A DNA stretch of 64,000 nt, from positions 241,867-305,866 of the forward strand of contig NZ_LT635837.1 in assembly GCF_900128475.1 (NCBI RefSeq). Reading direction: 5' to 3'. Source of the DNA: Mediterranea massiliensis. Lineage in GTDB: Bacteria; Bacteroidota; Bacteroidia; Bacteroidales; Bacteroidaceae. The notes under the pieces were generated by a model, which saw only the letters and a list, made by a program, of their open reading frames with translations, was not told where the DNA came from and searched no databases. Position numbers and translations under genes: made by a program. Of this stretch, positions 35,716 through 44,342 are shown one piece after another; within the stretch, counting starts at the first letter, position 1, and each line of letters starts with the position of its first letter.

Positions 35716-38124
35716 TTACTCGTATCTCAGCGACTCTACCGGATTCTGCGACGCCTTGCGCCACGTCTGCCCTACGACTGTGAGCAGGGTAATAAGTACC
35801 GTCAGCAGACCGGCCAGCAGGAAGAGCCACCAGCTGATGGGCGTCTGGTAGGCAAACTCACTGAGCCAACTGCTCATCAGCCAGTAACCCACGGGGCAGG
35901 CCACGACGAAGGCAATACCCACCCAGACGAGATACTCGCGACAGAACATACGCACGATGCGGTCGGAGTGCGCACCGTTCACCTTGCGGATGCCTATCTC
36001 CTTGGTGCGCTGCTCGGTAGAGAGCGCCACGAGGCCGAACACGCCCATCACGGCAATAACGATGGCCAGCACGGTGAAGAACAGCAACATGCGGCCCTGC
36101 TGGTGCTCGCGGGCATAGTTCTGGTTCAGCTTGTCGGAGAAGAACTGGTAGCTGAATTCCTTGATAAAGGCATCGTCGCGTGTGGCAAACTCCTCGAACT
36201 TCTCCTTGATGAAGGCCAGGGTCTGCTGCCGCCGTTCGGGAACTATCTTGATGTAGAGGTATTGCACGGCTTCGGGGCTGTACCAGATGTAGGCAGGTTT
36301 GATCTGCTCGCGCATGGACTGGAAGTTGAAATCCTTCACCACCCCCACGATGCGCAGCGGTATTCCCCACTCCGAACGGATTTCCATCCCAATGGGGTCG
36401 GCCACCTTCATGGCGCGCCAGGCCGTCTCGTTGATGACGGTCGTCTTTTCCTTGCTTGAATCCCAGTATCCGCCGAAGTCGGAGTCCATCAGCTTGCCCT
36501 TCACCAGCTCCATGCCGAAGGTCTTCACAAAGTCGCCGTCGGCCCACAGCTGCACCATGCGCAAGGAGTCGGTACGGCCGTCCACATCGGTCCACTCCAC
36601 CTTGCTGCCGTCCTTGTAACTGGTGCCTTCGCCGAAATTCCCGAGATCGGTCGACATGGAGACACTTTTGATGTCGGGATTGCGCAGCAGTTCCTGCTTG
36701 AACTCACCCACGTTGTACCACAGGCTGGTATAGACGGTCACGATGTTCTCCTTGTCCAGCCCCATGTCCTTGTTCTGCATGTAGTGCAGCTGCTTGAAGA
36801 CGATACCCGTGAGCAGCATCAGCACCAGGGCAATGACAAACTGCACGCACACCAGCCCGCGTATCAGCCCGCCCTTGCGCCCCGTCTTGCGCCCGCCCTT
36901 GAAGGCCAGCAGCGGGTTGACGGACGACAGATAGAAAGCCGGATAGCTGCCCGCCAAGCAACCCACGCCCACGATGCCGAAGAGCATGTAGAGCACCACG
37001 CTCCAACTGGCCTCCAGCCGAAGGTCGGTCTCCATCACCCGGTTGAACAGGGGCAGCGTCAGCTCCGTCAATGCCATGGCCAACACCAAGGCGATGCATG
37101 CCTGCACCATTCCTTCGGACAGGAACTGCCCGATGAGCACGCGGCGCTTGGCTCCCGTCACCTTGCGCACGCCCACCTCCTTGTAGCGCAGCGAAGCACG
37201 GGCGGTGGACAGGGTGGTGAAGTTGAATGCTCCCATGAAGATGACGAGTACCGCCAGGGCGATGAACAGATAGACGGTGGAGAGGTTGCCGTGCTGCTTC
37301 ACGTCGGGGTCGGCAAAGCGGGTATGCAGATAGATGTCGTGCAAGGGCTGGAAGCCGAGGCGTACGTTCTTCTCGCCACGGTCGGCCAGCAGACGGCTCA
37401 TGGCCTGCGCCTCGCTGCGGAGCATGGCAGCCCCTTCCTTCATCTTGATATAGACGTGCATACTTTCCGTGAAGGTATTCCAATTGATGTTTACGCCCCC
37501 TCTGCCATAAGCCTCCATCGGCATGGCCAGCTCGAAGCGGATGTGGCTCTTGCGGGGAATGTCCACCACGGCCACCACCGTATAGACATCGCTGATGGAA
37601 TTGCCGAACGAATAGGTCAGCTTCTGCCCGACGGCTGAGCCCGAACCAAAGAACTTGCGGGCCAGTTCGGCAGAGATAACCACGTTGTTCGGATTTTCGT
37701 TAATACGCTGGGGAGTACCCTCTACTACGGGGAAGGTGAAGAAACGGAAGAAGGTGCTGTCCACGTAAACTTCGGTCACCGTCATCTTCTTTCCGCCCTC
37801 TGCCTCGTAGGAGTACTGATCGCCGTACTTGATGGCCGTCGCGTCCTCCACCTGCGGGAACTTCTGCCGGAAGTCCATGGCCAGTGTGCGCGGCAGGCGG
37901 GGCGACTCCTTAATCTCTCCGCCCGCTTCGCGGTGAAGCTCCGTCACACGATAGATGAGGCTGCCGTCGCGGAAGCAGTCGTCGTGCGTCAGTTCGTCCA
38001 CCACCCACAGGTAAATGAGGAAGGCCGCCGTCAGGCCCAGCACAAACCCCATCAGGTTGATGGAGGAGAACAGCAGGCTCCGGCGGATGAGCCGAAGCGC
38101 CACTTTGATGTAATGTCTTAGCAT
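35716..38124 (-). CDS. FtsX/MacB-like ABC permease with two permease units
   Basis: An 802-residue inner-membrane protein. It holds an N-terminal helix (about 18-40), a large periplasmic domain (MacB-PCD-like, about 45-270), three helices (about 280-400), a further helix near 425, a second periplasmic domain and three C-terminal helices. Each unit ends in the FtsX motif (RYKEVGVRKVTGAKRR and QRTKEIGIRKVNGAHSD). This duplicated, about 800-residue form is widespread in Bacteroidetes. The substrate is unknown. It is the first gene of a two-gene operon with the ATPase. Confidence 0.92.
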   Translation of the reverse strand: MLRHYIKVALRLIRRSLLFSSINLMGFVLGLTAAFLIYLWVVDELTHDDCFRDGSLIYRVTELHREAGGEIKESPRLPRTLAMDFRQKFPQVEDATAIKYGDQYSYEAEGGKKMTVTEVYVDSTFFRFFTFPVVEGTPQRINENPNNVVISAELARKFFGSGSAVGQKLTYSFGNSISDVYTVVAVVDIPRKSHIRFELAMPMEAYGRGGVNINWNTFTESMHVYIKMKEGAAMLRSEAQAMSRLLADRGEKNVRLGFQPLHDIYLHTRFADPDVKQHGNLSTVYLFIALAVLVIFMGAFNFTTLSTARASLRYKEVGVRKVTGAKRRVLIGQFLSEGMVQACIALVLAMALTELTLPLFNRVMETDLRLEASWSVVLYMLFGIVGVGCLAGSYPAFYLSSVNPLLAFKGGRKTGRKGGLIRGLVCVQFVIALVLMLLTGIVFKQLHYMQNKDMGLDKENIVTVYTSLWYNVGEFKQELLRNPDIKSVSMSTDLGNFGEGTSYKDGSKVEWTDVDGRTDSLRMVQLWADGDFVKTFGMELVKGKLMDSDFGGYWDSSKEKTTVINETAWRAMKVADPIGMEIRSEWGIPLRIVGVVKDFNFQSMREQIKPAYIWYSPEAVQYLYIKIVPERRQQTLAFIKEKFEEFATRDDAFIKEFSYQFFSDKLNQNYAREHQQGRMLLFFTVLAIVIAVMGVFGLVALSTEQRTKEIGIRKVNGAHSDRIVRMFCREYLVWVGIAFVVACPVGYWLMSSWLSEFAYQTPISWWLFLLAGLLTVLITLLTVVGQTWRKASQNPVESLRYE

Positions 38125-38270
38125 AATTCTGTTTTTATTCGGGTTTTACAAATATACTGTTTTCACTCTTATTCTGCCACATCCCTACCTTGTTCCTGTC
38201 TTTCTGCCCGGCTTACCTTGTCTTTTCCCTATACTCAAGCCATCATCATCCTACAGAAAACATACAATCA

Positions 38271-38329
38271 AGTAACAGGATTCCTACTATCATGTAACAA
38301 GATTCCATGAATCCAGTACCATGATTCCA
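38271..38329. repeat. Short GTAACA-GATTCC repeats
   Basis: Two near-identical units (AGTAACAGGATTCC at 38271-38284 and TGTAACAAGATTCC at 38293-38306) are followed by degraded versions (ATGAATCC, CATGATTCC). They sit in the 226-bp gap between the permease gene and the beta-propeller gene, where no gene is seen. Confidence 0.5.
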
Positions 38330-38350
38330 CCTTAACTCCCTACTTTAGCG

Positions 38351-39742
38351 TCATTCCATCCGTACTACAACCAATTCCTCATCCTTTACCTGCTTCGACA
38401 AAGGCAGGTCGGGCAACATCTCTTTCAGCCGCTTTCCTTTGAAGAGGGTGGCGGCCCTGCCTCCTGCCGTCAACGAAGGCAGAAGAGAAATATCCTTCCC
38501 TTCTACCCGGAAAGGCAGGTTGGCGTATGTATACCGGCCTTCCTTGTCGGTCTTTCCGGGCAGGCTGAAGAAGTCGCCTGTCTGTTTGTCGTACACCAGC
38601 GTATGGAGCGTCACCGTTCCCTGGGTGCGGGCATTGGGCGAATCGTAGCTGCGCGACAGTTGAACCAACAGGTATCTGTTTGTTTCTATCCAGCTGTTGA
38701 CCAGGTAATATCCGTCGAGGCTGTTATTCAGGCTACCCACCACGTACTTACCCGTGGGGCGTTTCAGGGGGCCGAAGTCCAGCCGCCAGACGGCCTTGAG
38801 CGTGGAGGCATCCATCAGCTCGTAAACGGTGTCGTCGTAGGCCATACGCAGGCGGAGCTTCCCGACATAATAATAGACGTCAGTATTCTCACCGCTTCGG
38901 TAGGTGTAAGTAGGCACGTAGTCCTCGGCATCGCTCACCGTGAAGCGGCACAGCGTGTCGCCCTTCTGCCCGAAGGTGCAGAGTCGCGAGCTGAAAGGCT
39001 CGGTCATCAGCCAGCCGCCAGCCGTGACGGCAAAGGCATTGCCCTGCGTCCTGCCGATGGGCAGCTTGCTGGGCAGGTGGTCGGGTGTCCACGGTTCGGC
39101 GGCTTCTGCAAGCACGTCCCAGGGCAGAGTAGCCACAGCATATTCATAGCGGAGACGGTCGTCCGCTTCAGTCTCCTGACCGGCATAGAGTCCGCGAAGC
39201 TGGCGGGTGGAAGAGTCGTAGCCCACCTGGCTAAGACGCCGTTTGCTGCGTATGCCATATCCGATGCCGTTGCCCATCTTCATTTCACTGATTTCCACAT
39301 CATTCCTGAAGAGCACCTTGCGCAGCTTCATGTCCTTGTCCAGCAGGCAGATACCTTCGTAGTCCGCCAACAGCCAGCCGTCGTCCACGAGGCTCAACTC
39401 CGCACCGAGGCCATATCCTTCGTAACCCGTGGGATGGAAAGAAAGGATACCCAATGCGTTGGGCTTCAACGCCTGTACATTCTTCAGGGCAGCGGGTACG
39501 TTGAGCACCTTGGCACCCGTACGAATAATGGTCGGTTGATGCTTGATGCCTGCGGGCGGGCGGTAGTCGGCGGCAAAGGTGTCGAGCGTAGCAGCAGCCT
39601 GTTGGCGACGGGCTCCCTGTTCGGCAGCCTGCGCCAACAGTTCGGCTGCCGCTTCCTCCCGGCTCATGCCCGGACGACGTTGCCGACACGAAGCGAGGAA
39701 GAGCAGGAGAAACATAATGAAAGTTAGAAAGAGCTTATTCAT
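38351..39742 (-). CDS. Lipoprotein with six-bladed beta-propeller-like fold
   Basis: A 463-residue lipoprotein with signal peptide and lipobox (LLLFLASCRQ). A helical stretch (SREEAAAELLAQAAEQGARR) precedes repeated blade-like segments (GLGAELSLVDDGWLLADYEG, GYGIRSKRRL, VAGGWL-like strands). This matches the 6-bladed beta-propeller lipoproteins that are abundant in Bacteroidetes and often lie in surface operons; their ligands are mostly unknown. The ATG at 39742 is chosen because it begins MNKLFLTFIMF. The frame runs further up, but into the end of a repeat. Confidence 0.8.
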   Translation of the reverse strand: MNKLFLTFIMFLLLFLASCRQRRPGMSREEAAAELLAQAAEQGARRQQAAATLDTFAADYRPPAGIKHQPTIIRTGAKVLNVPAALKNVQALKPNALGILSFHPTGYEGYGLGAELSLVDDGWLLADYEGICLLDKDMKLRKVLFRNDVEISEMKMGNGIGYGIRSKRRLSQVGYDSSTRQLRGLYAGQETEADDRLRYEYAVATLPWDVLAEAAEPWTPDHLPSKLPIGRTQGNAFAVTAGGWLMTEPFSSRLCTFGQKGDTLCRFTVSDAEDYVPTYTYRSGENTDVYYYVGKLRLRMAYDDTVYELMDASTLKAVWRLDFGPLKRPTGKYVVGSLNNSLDGYYLVNSWIETNRYLLVQLSRSYDSPNARTQGTVTLHTLVYDKQTGDFFSLPGKTDKEGRYTYANLPFRVEGKDISLLPSLTAGGRAATLFKGKRLKEMLPDLPLSKQVKDEELVVVRME

Positions 39743-39764
39743 AATCATCAGTAGTTTTACTCCC

Positions 39765-39963
39765 AGAAGGTGTGTCAAAACAAAGGTTTCTCAAGCTCTC
39801 CTCCTTCTGGAAGGAGGAGTCCCCGATAGGGAGAGGTGGTAGGTGAAAACATAAAGCATTGATTGATAGTCAATCGTGACAGCCTACCACCCCGCCCGTT
39901 GGGCACCCCTCCTTCCAGAAGGAGGGGAGTTGAATAGCATCTTTCAGTTTTTGAAACATCCTC
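39765..39963. repeat. MITE-like palindromic element, copy 2
   Basis: Outer inverted ends (39765-39787 and 39937-39963, each containing a TCAAAA-type core) flank two inner arms (39796-39843 and 39883-39929) holding CTCCTTCTGGAAGGAG palindromes. The left half equals the reverse complement of the right half of copy 1, including AGGTGAAAACATAAAG next to the loop, so the two copies are in opposite orientation. Confidence 0.8.
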
Positions 39964-40125
39964 AAAAAAGGAGTATGTTCTATCACAAAAAGAAGTGCAA
40001 CATGTATGCCAAACATATAATAAATTATTAATCAAAACATTACCTATACACTCATCGAAGAAAAACGTCCGATTCCGTACACTAATCGCACGCTGGCGTA
40101 CACTGGATTATCGGAAAAGAATGCG

Positions 40126-40133
40126 TATCTTTG
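40126..40133 (+). promoter_or_regulatory. Probable -7 box of the sigma-54 regulator operon
   Basis: TATCTTTG fits TAnnTTTG. A transcript starting near 40140 would begin at, or just inside, the long inverted repeat 40137-40219. No good TTTG is seen upstream. Confidence 0.5.
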
Positions 40134-40136
40134 TAG

Positions 40137-40219
40137 GCACCACAGATTACACAGATGAACACAGATTTAATGATTATCGAGAAAAAACAATCTGTGCCAA
40201 TCTGTGTAATCTGTGGTGC
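40137..40219. repeat. Inverted repeat of the ACCACAGATTACACAGAT type
   Basis: Two 31-nt arms (40137-40167 and 40189-40219) form a nearly perfect inverted repeat with a 21-nt AT-rich spacer. The right arm ends 14 bp before the ATG of the sigma-54 regulator, so the mRNA leader would consist almost only of this hairpin. A half-copy-like sequence (ACCACAGAGGACACGG) lies near 43020-43035. Confidence 0.8.
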
Positions 40220-40233
40220 AAAACAAAGCCCCC

Positions 40234-41619
40234 ATGAAAAAAGGAAAAATACTCATCGTAGACGACAACGAAGACATCCTCTTCACCCTGAAGATGCTGC
40301 TGCGTCCGCTGGCCGAACAGGTAACCACCCTCGACGACCCGCGCGAGATGCTGCCCCTGCTGTCGCGCGTCCGGCACGACGTCATCCTGCTGGACATGAA
40401 CTTCCGCCGCGATGCCGTCAGCGGGCGCGAAGGCTTTGCCTGGCTGGAAGAGATATTGAAACTCGACCCACAGGCGGTGGTCATCTTCATCACCGCCTAC
40501 AGCGACACGGAAAAGGCGGTGCAGGCCATCAAGCAGGGAGCCACGGACTTCATCCCCAAGCCCTGGCAGAACGACAAACTGCTGGCCACCGTATCCTCGG
40601 CCCTGCAACTGAGCTTCAGCCGACACGAGGTAAAGGTGCTCAAGGAACAGAAGAAAACCCTCGAACAACAGACCGAAGCCTTGGCCACGCCTGCCGAACC
40701 GACGCACATCATCGGCGAGTCGGCCGCCATGCAGGCACTGCTGCAAACCGTGCGCAAGTGCTCGGACACCGATGCTAATCTTCTGCTCTTGGGCGAAAAC
40801 GGTACGGGCAAGGACCTGCTGGCCCGCTACATTTATGAGCAGTCGCCCCGCCGCACGAAACCCTACGTGCCCATCGACTTGGGCAGCATCCCCGAACCGC
40901 TGTTCGAGAGCGAGCTGTTCGGCTACGAGAAGGGTGCCTTCACCGATGCCCGCCGCTCCAAGCCGGGACGCATGGAGGCAGCCACAGGCGGCACGCTCTT
41001 CCTGAACGAGATAGGCAACCTCAGCCTGCCCATGCAGGCCAAGCTGCTCTCCGTCATTGAACAGCGGCGTGCCTCGCGCCTGGGCTCCACAGCTGCCTAT
41101 CCCGTGGACGTACGCCTGATCTGTGCCACCAACACCGATCTCTATGCCGCCATCGACCGACGCGAGTTCCGCCAGGACCTGCTCTACCGCATCAACACCA
41201 TCGAACTCCGCCTGCCTCCCCTGCGCGAACGGGGCGACGACCTCTTCCTGCTGGCCGACTTCTTCGTGCAACGCTTTGCCCGCAAGTATCACAAGGAGAT
41301 AAAGGGCATCGGCCGCGAGGCACGCCGCCAGCTGCAGCAGTACCGCTGGCCGGGCAATGTGCGCGAGCTGGAACATGCCGTGGAGCGGGCGGTCATCCTC
41401 TCCTCCGGCCCGATGCTTGCCGCACGCGACTTCCACCTGCAAAGCCGCCTGATGCACGAGCCGCTGGACGAGAAGGAACGCTACAACCTGGAGCGCATCG
41501 AGCGCGAAAGCATCGACGAAGTGCTCCGCCTGTGCAATGGCAACATCACCCTGGCCGCCGAGATGCTGGGCATCACGCGGACGTCGCTGTACCGAAGGAT
41601 TGAGAAGTATAAATTGTAA
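40234..41619 (+). CDS. Sigma-54-dependent response regulator (NtrC type)
   Basis: A 461-residue regulator. Residues 1-125 form a receiver with phosphoacceptor Asp54 (VILLDMNF) and Lys in IPKPW. The central AAA+ domain has Walker A GENGTGKD and the sigma-54 contact loop GAFTDA. The C-terminal Fis-type helix-turn-helix is ITLAAEMLGITRTSLYRRIE. The ATG at 40234 begins MKKGKILIVDDN. The sensor kinase gene follows 19 bp later, so both are one operon. Target genes should have GG-N10-GC promoters. Confidence 0.95.
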   Translation: MKKGKILIVDDNEDILFTLKMLLRPLAEQVTTLDDPREMLPLLSRVRHDVILLDMNFRRDAVSGREGFAWLEEILKLDPQAVVIFITAYSDTEKAVQAIKQGATDFIPKPWQNDKLLATVSSALQLSFSRHEVKVLKEQKKTLEQQTEALATPAEPTHIIGESAAMQALLQTVRKCSDTDANLLLLGENGTGKDLLARYIYEQSPRRTKPYVPIDLGSIPEPLFESELFGYEKGAFTDARRSKPGRMEAATGGTLFLNEIGNLSLPMQAKLLSVIEQRRASRLGSTAAYPVDVRLICATNTDLYAAIDRREFRQDLLYRINTIELRLPPLRERGDDLFLLADFFVQRFARKYHKEIKGIGREARRQLQQYRWPGNVRELEHAVERAVILSSGPMLAARDFHLQSRLMHEPLDEKERYNLERIERESIDEVLRLCNGNITLAAEMLGITRTSLYRRIEKYKL

Positions 41620-41638
41620 TGAGTCAGGAGTTAAGCAT

Positions 41639-42997
41639 ATGAAAAGCCACTGGACCCGTACCCCCCTGCTGCTCACCGCCGCCCTGCTGGCCTCGTGCTT
41701 CCTCACGGCCTGGATGGCGGTACACGGTTTCTATATCAACATGTGCCTGGCCGCCCTGCTGACGCTGGGCATTGCCTGGGCTGTCTGCCGGTACATGCGG
41801 CACACATCCCGCCTCATGGAGCAGTTCGTGCAGTCTGTACGTTACTCCGAATTTCCCGAAACCTTCAGCAACAATCATGCAGGCGGTCATCGCGGTCTGC
41901 CACCCGAACTGCTGGACAGCATGCAGGAAGCACTGGAGCACTACCGTGCCAACCTGCAACGCAAGGAAGGACGTCTGCTTTACTTCCAGGCACTGGCCAA
42001 CCACATCGACACGGCCGTACTGGTCTATACGCCACAAGGCAACATCGAGTGGAAGAACGAGGCCGCCACCCGCCTGCTGGCCTCCGCCGTAGACGAACAG
42101 CAGGAAGACACCTGGGCACTGAAAGCACCGAAGACCGTGGACGACCTCCGTCTCTTCCATCCCGACCTGCCGCAGCTGCTGCGCGACCTGCGTCCCGGCT
42201 CGCTCCATGTGATACAGGTACACAGGCAGGAGGAAGGCACGCAACTGGCCCTCTCGGGCATGGAATTCATCCTGCAGGGACGGAAGCTGGTCATCGCCAG
42301 CCTGAAGAACATCCATTCGGCACTCGATACCCAGGAGACGCTGGCCTGGCAGAAACTGATACGGGTACTGACCCACGAAATCATGAACTCCGTCACCCCC
42401 ATCATCTCCCTGGCCGAGCTCTTGGGCAAGCAGGTGGAAGGACTGGAAGGCAACGAACAGGACAAGGAAGACATGCGCCAGATGCTTGCCACCATTGCCC
42501 GACGAGGAAACGCACTGACCCGCTTCGTAGGCAGCTATCGGGAGGTGTCGCATCTGCCCCCACCCCTGATGCAACCTCTTGACGCTACTGCCCTATTGGA
42601 AGACGTCGTCCGCTTCATGCAGACCGAGGACAATGACCTGCGCCTCACACCTCCCCCTGCCCCGCTCCGCCTCCTGGCCGACAAAGGACAGGTGGAGCAG
42701 GTGCTCATCAACCTGATCAAGAATGCCCGCGAAAACGAAGCCCGTTGTATCACCCTCTCGGCAGGTGTCACCTCCACGGGCCGCCTCTTCCTCCGTGTGA
42801 CAGACGACGGTACGGGCATCGAGCCCGAGGTGCAGGAACGCATCTTTGTTCCCTTCTTCACCACCAAGCCCGGCGGCTCGGGCATCGGCCTCACGCTGGC
42901 CCGTCAGATTATGCACCAGCATGGCGGCAGCATCGATGTCCGTTCCTGCCCCGGCGAAGGAAGTATATTTACACTGCTCTTTCCGTACAACGGATGA
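41639..42997 (+). CDS. Sensor histidine kinase paired with the sigma-54 regulator
   Basis: A 452-residue membrane kinase with two N-terminal helices (about 8-28 and 32-50) separated by a very short periplasmic turn. A PAS-like region follows (AVLVYTPQGNIEWKNEAAT), then the H-box VLTHEIMNSVTPI and an HATPase domain with N-box LINLIKNARENE, DDGTGIEPEVQE and GGSGIGLTLA. The near absence of a periplasmic sensor suggests an internal or membrane signal, as in NtrB/NtrY-like kinases. The ATG at 41639 starts MKSHWTRTPLL. Confidence 0.93.
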   Translation: MKSHWTRTPLLLTAALLASCFLTAWMAVHGFYINMCLAALLTLGIAWAVCRYMRHTSRLMEQFVQSVRYSEFPETFSNNHAGGHRGLPPELLDSMQEALEHYRANLQRKEGRLLYFQALANHIDTAVLVYTPQGNIEWKNEAATRLLASAVDEQQEDTWALKAPKTVDDLRLFHPDLPQLLRDLRPGSLHVIQVHRQEEGTQLALSGMEFILQGRKLVIASLKNIHSALDTQETLAWQKLIRVLTHEIMNSVTPIISLAELLGKQVEGLEGNEQDKEDMRQMLATIARRGNALTRFVGSYREVSHLPPPLMQPLDATALLEDVVRFMQTEDNDLRLTPPPAPLRLLADKGQVEQVLINLIKNARENEARCITLSAGVTSTGRLFLRVTDDGTGIEPEVQERIFVPFFTTKPGGSGIGLTLARQIMHQHGGSIDVRSCPGEGSIFTLLFPYNG

Positions 42998-43007
42998 AAG
43001 AAAAAAG

Positions 43008-43015
43008 TATCTTTG
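43008..43015 (+). promoter_or_regulatory. Possible -7 box before the serine hydrolase gene
   Basis: TATCTTTG, 76 bp before the ATG at 43091. No matching TTTG is found upstream. The ACCACAGAGGACACGG repeat remnant follows directly. Confidence 0.35.
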
Positions 43016-43090
43016 CAATCACCACAGAGGACACGGAATTCCTTATCTGAATATCAAACCTGTCTTATGTGATGAAATGATTTAAAGTCT

Positions 43091-44251
43091 ATGAAAACAA
43101 AGAAGAAAAATATCCTCCGCCTGCTCATCGCCCTGGCAGCAGTGCTTGCCATTGTCTATGTCTCCCTGCCCTACTACGCCCGTCAAGCACTCATTCACTG
43201 GATGCCCGTCATCGACGACCTCGAAACCTTCCACCGCCACACGGTACACCACAATCCCGACGACGTTTGGCACTGGCCCCTCGCTGCCGACTACAACCGC
43301 TACCAACTGACGGAGGAGGATGCCCGCTATCTGGACAACCTGCACACCGTATCGTTCCTCGTCATCCGTCATGACAGCATCGTCTTCGAAAGCTACCGCG
43401 AGGGGTGGAACGACACCCTGACCTCGAACATCTATTCTGCCACGAAGACCATCGTGGGACTGCTGGCCGGCATTGCCCTCGACGAAGGGAAAATACACAG
43501 CCTGGACGATCCCGTGTCGCGCTATATACCTATATATAATAAAGGAAAGCAAGCCGATGTCACCCTGCGCCACCTGCTCACCATGAGCGGCGGCATGGCA
43601 TGGGACGAGGCGTATGCTTCGCTCTTCTCCGTCACCACGCACGGTTACTACGGCAACGACTTATACGACTTGGTAACAGGCTTGGAAGTGGTAGATAAAC
43701 CCGGTGTGCAATACTCCTACCGTAGCGGCGAGACGCAGCTGCTGGCCTTCGTCATCGAAGCCGCCACGGGGCAGACATTGAGCGACTATGCCGAAGAGAA
43801 ACTCTGGAAACCGATGCAGGCCGAACGCGACGCCTACTGGCTGCTGGACAAGAAAGACGGCGACGAGAAGGCTTTCTGCTGCTTCCACACCACGGCGCGC
43901 GACGTGGCTCGTTTTGCCCGCCTCTTGCTGCACCGCGGCAACTGGCAGGGCCGACAACTGGTATCCGAAGCCTACATGGACGAACTGATGCGTCCCGCCT
44001 CGTACCTGAAAGACCAGTGGGGCCAGGACACGCTCAGCTACTACGGCTTCCAGACATGGGTCATGGACTATCACGGCATGCGCTGTCCCTACCTGCGCGG
44101 CATGCTGGGGCAGTACATCATCGCCATTCCCCAGCTGGATGCCATCGTCGTACGACTGGGCCGCAAGCGTTGCGACGTGTACAACCGCGAGCTTACGACC
44201 GACATCACACGGTATATGGACGTGGCGATGAAGATACTCAAAGAGAACTGA
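43091..44251 (+). CDS. Serine hydrolase of the class C beta-lactamase fold
   Basis: A 386-residue protein with one N-terminal membrane anchor or uncleaved signal (about 8-27), placing the enzyme in the periplasm. The catalytic SxxK is SATK in NIYSATKTIVGLLAGIAL. The second motif is YSY in GVQYSYRSGETQLLAF, with the usual YxN Asn replaced. LRHLLTMSGGMAWDE is typical of this family. These proteins can be esterases, peptidases or resistance enzymes. Classical cephalosporinase activity is not supported. Confidence 0.87.
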   Translation: MKTKKKNILRLLIALAAVLAIVYVSLPYYARQALIHWMPVIDDLETFHRHTVHHNPDDVWHWPLAADYNRYQLTEEDARYLDNLHTVSFLVIRHDSIVFESYREGWNDTLTSNIYSATKTIVGLLAGIALDEGKIHSLDDPVSRYIPIYNKGKQADVTLRHLLTMSGGMAWDEAYASLFSVTTHGYYGNDLYDLVTGLEVVDKPGVQYSYRSGETQLLAFVIEAATGQTLSDYAEEKLWKPMQAERDAYWLLDKKDGDEKAFCCFHTTARDVARFARLLLHRGNWQGRQLVSEAYMDELMRPASYLKDQWGQDTLSYYGFQTWVMDYHGMRCPYLRGMLGQYIIAIPQLDAIVVRLGRKRCDVYNRELTTDITRYMDVAMKILKEN

Positions 44252-44342
44252 TACCTTCAGTTTGTAGTTTTCCTGTCACAAAGATGTGCACAACCTGCGT
44301 CAAGGATATGTACAAAGCATTACAAGGATGTGAACTTCCTGT

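Noticed and set aside
36704..37483. Long plus- and minus-strand shadow frames inside the permease gene
   Set aside because: High GC and strong codon bias create long alternative frames; the permease reading explains the region fully.
40137..40219. Short repeats as a CRISPR array
   Set aside because: The repeats in this window are palindromes or single inverted repeats, without regularly spaced unique spacers or cas genes.
39995..40237. 80-residue open frame before the sigma-54 regulator
   Set aside because: It is made largely of the ACCACAGATT inverted repeat and lacks an ATG start with a ribosome site.
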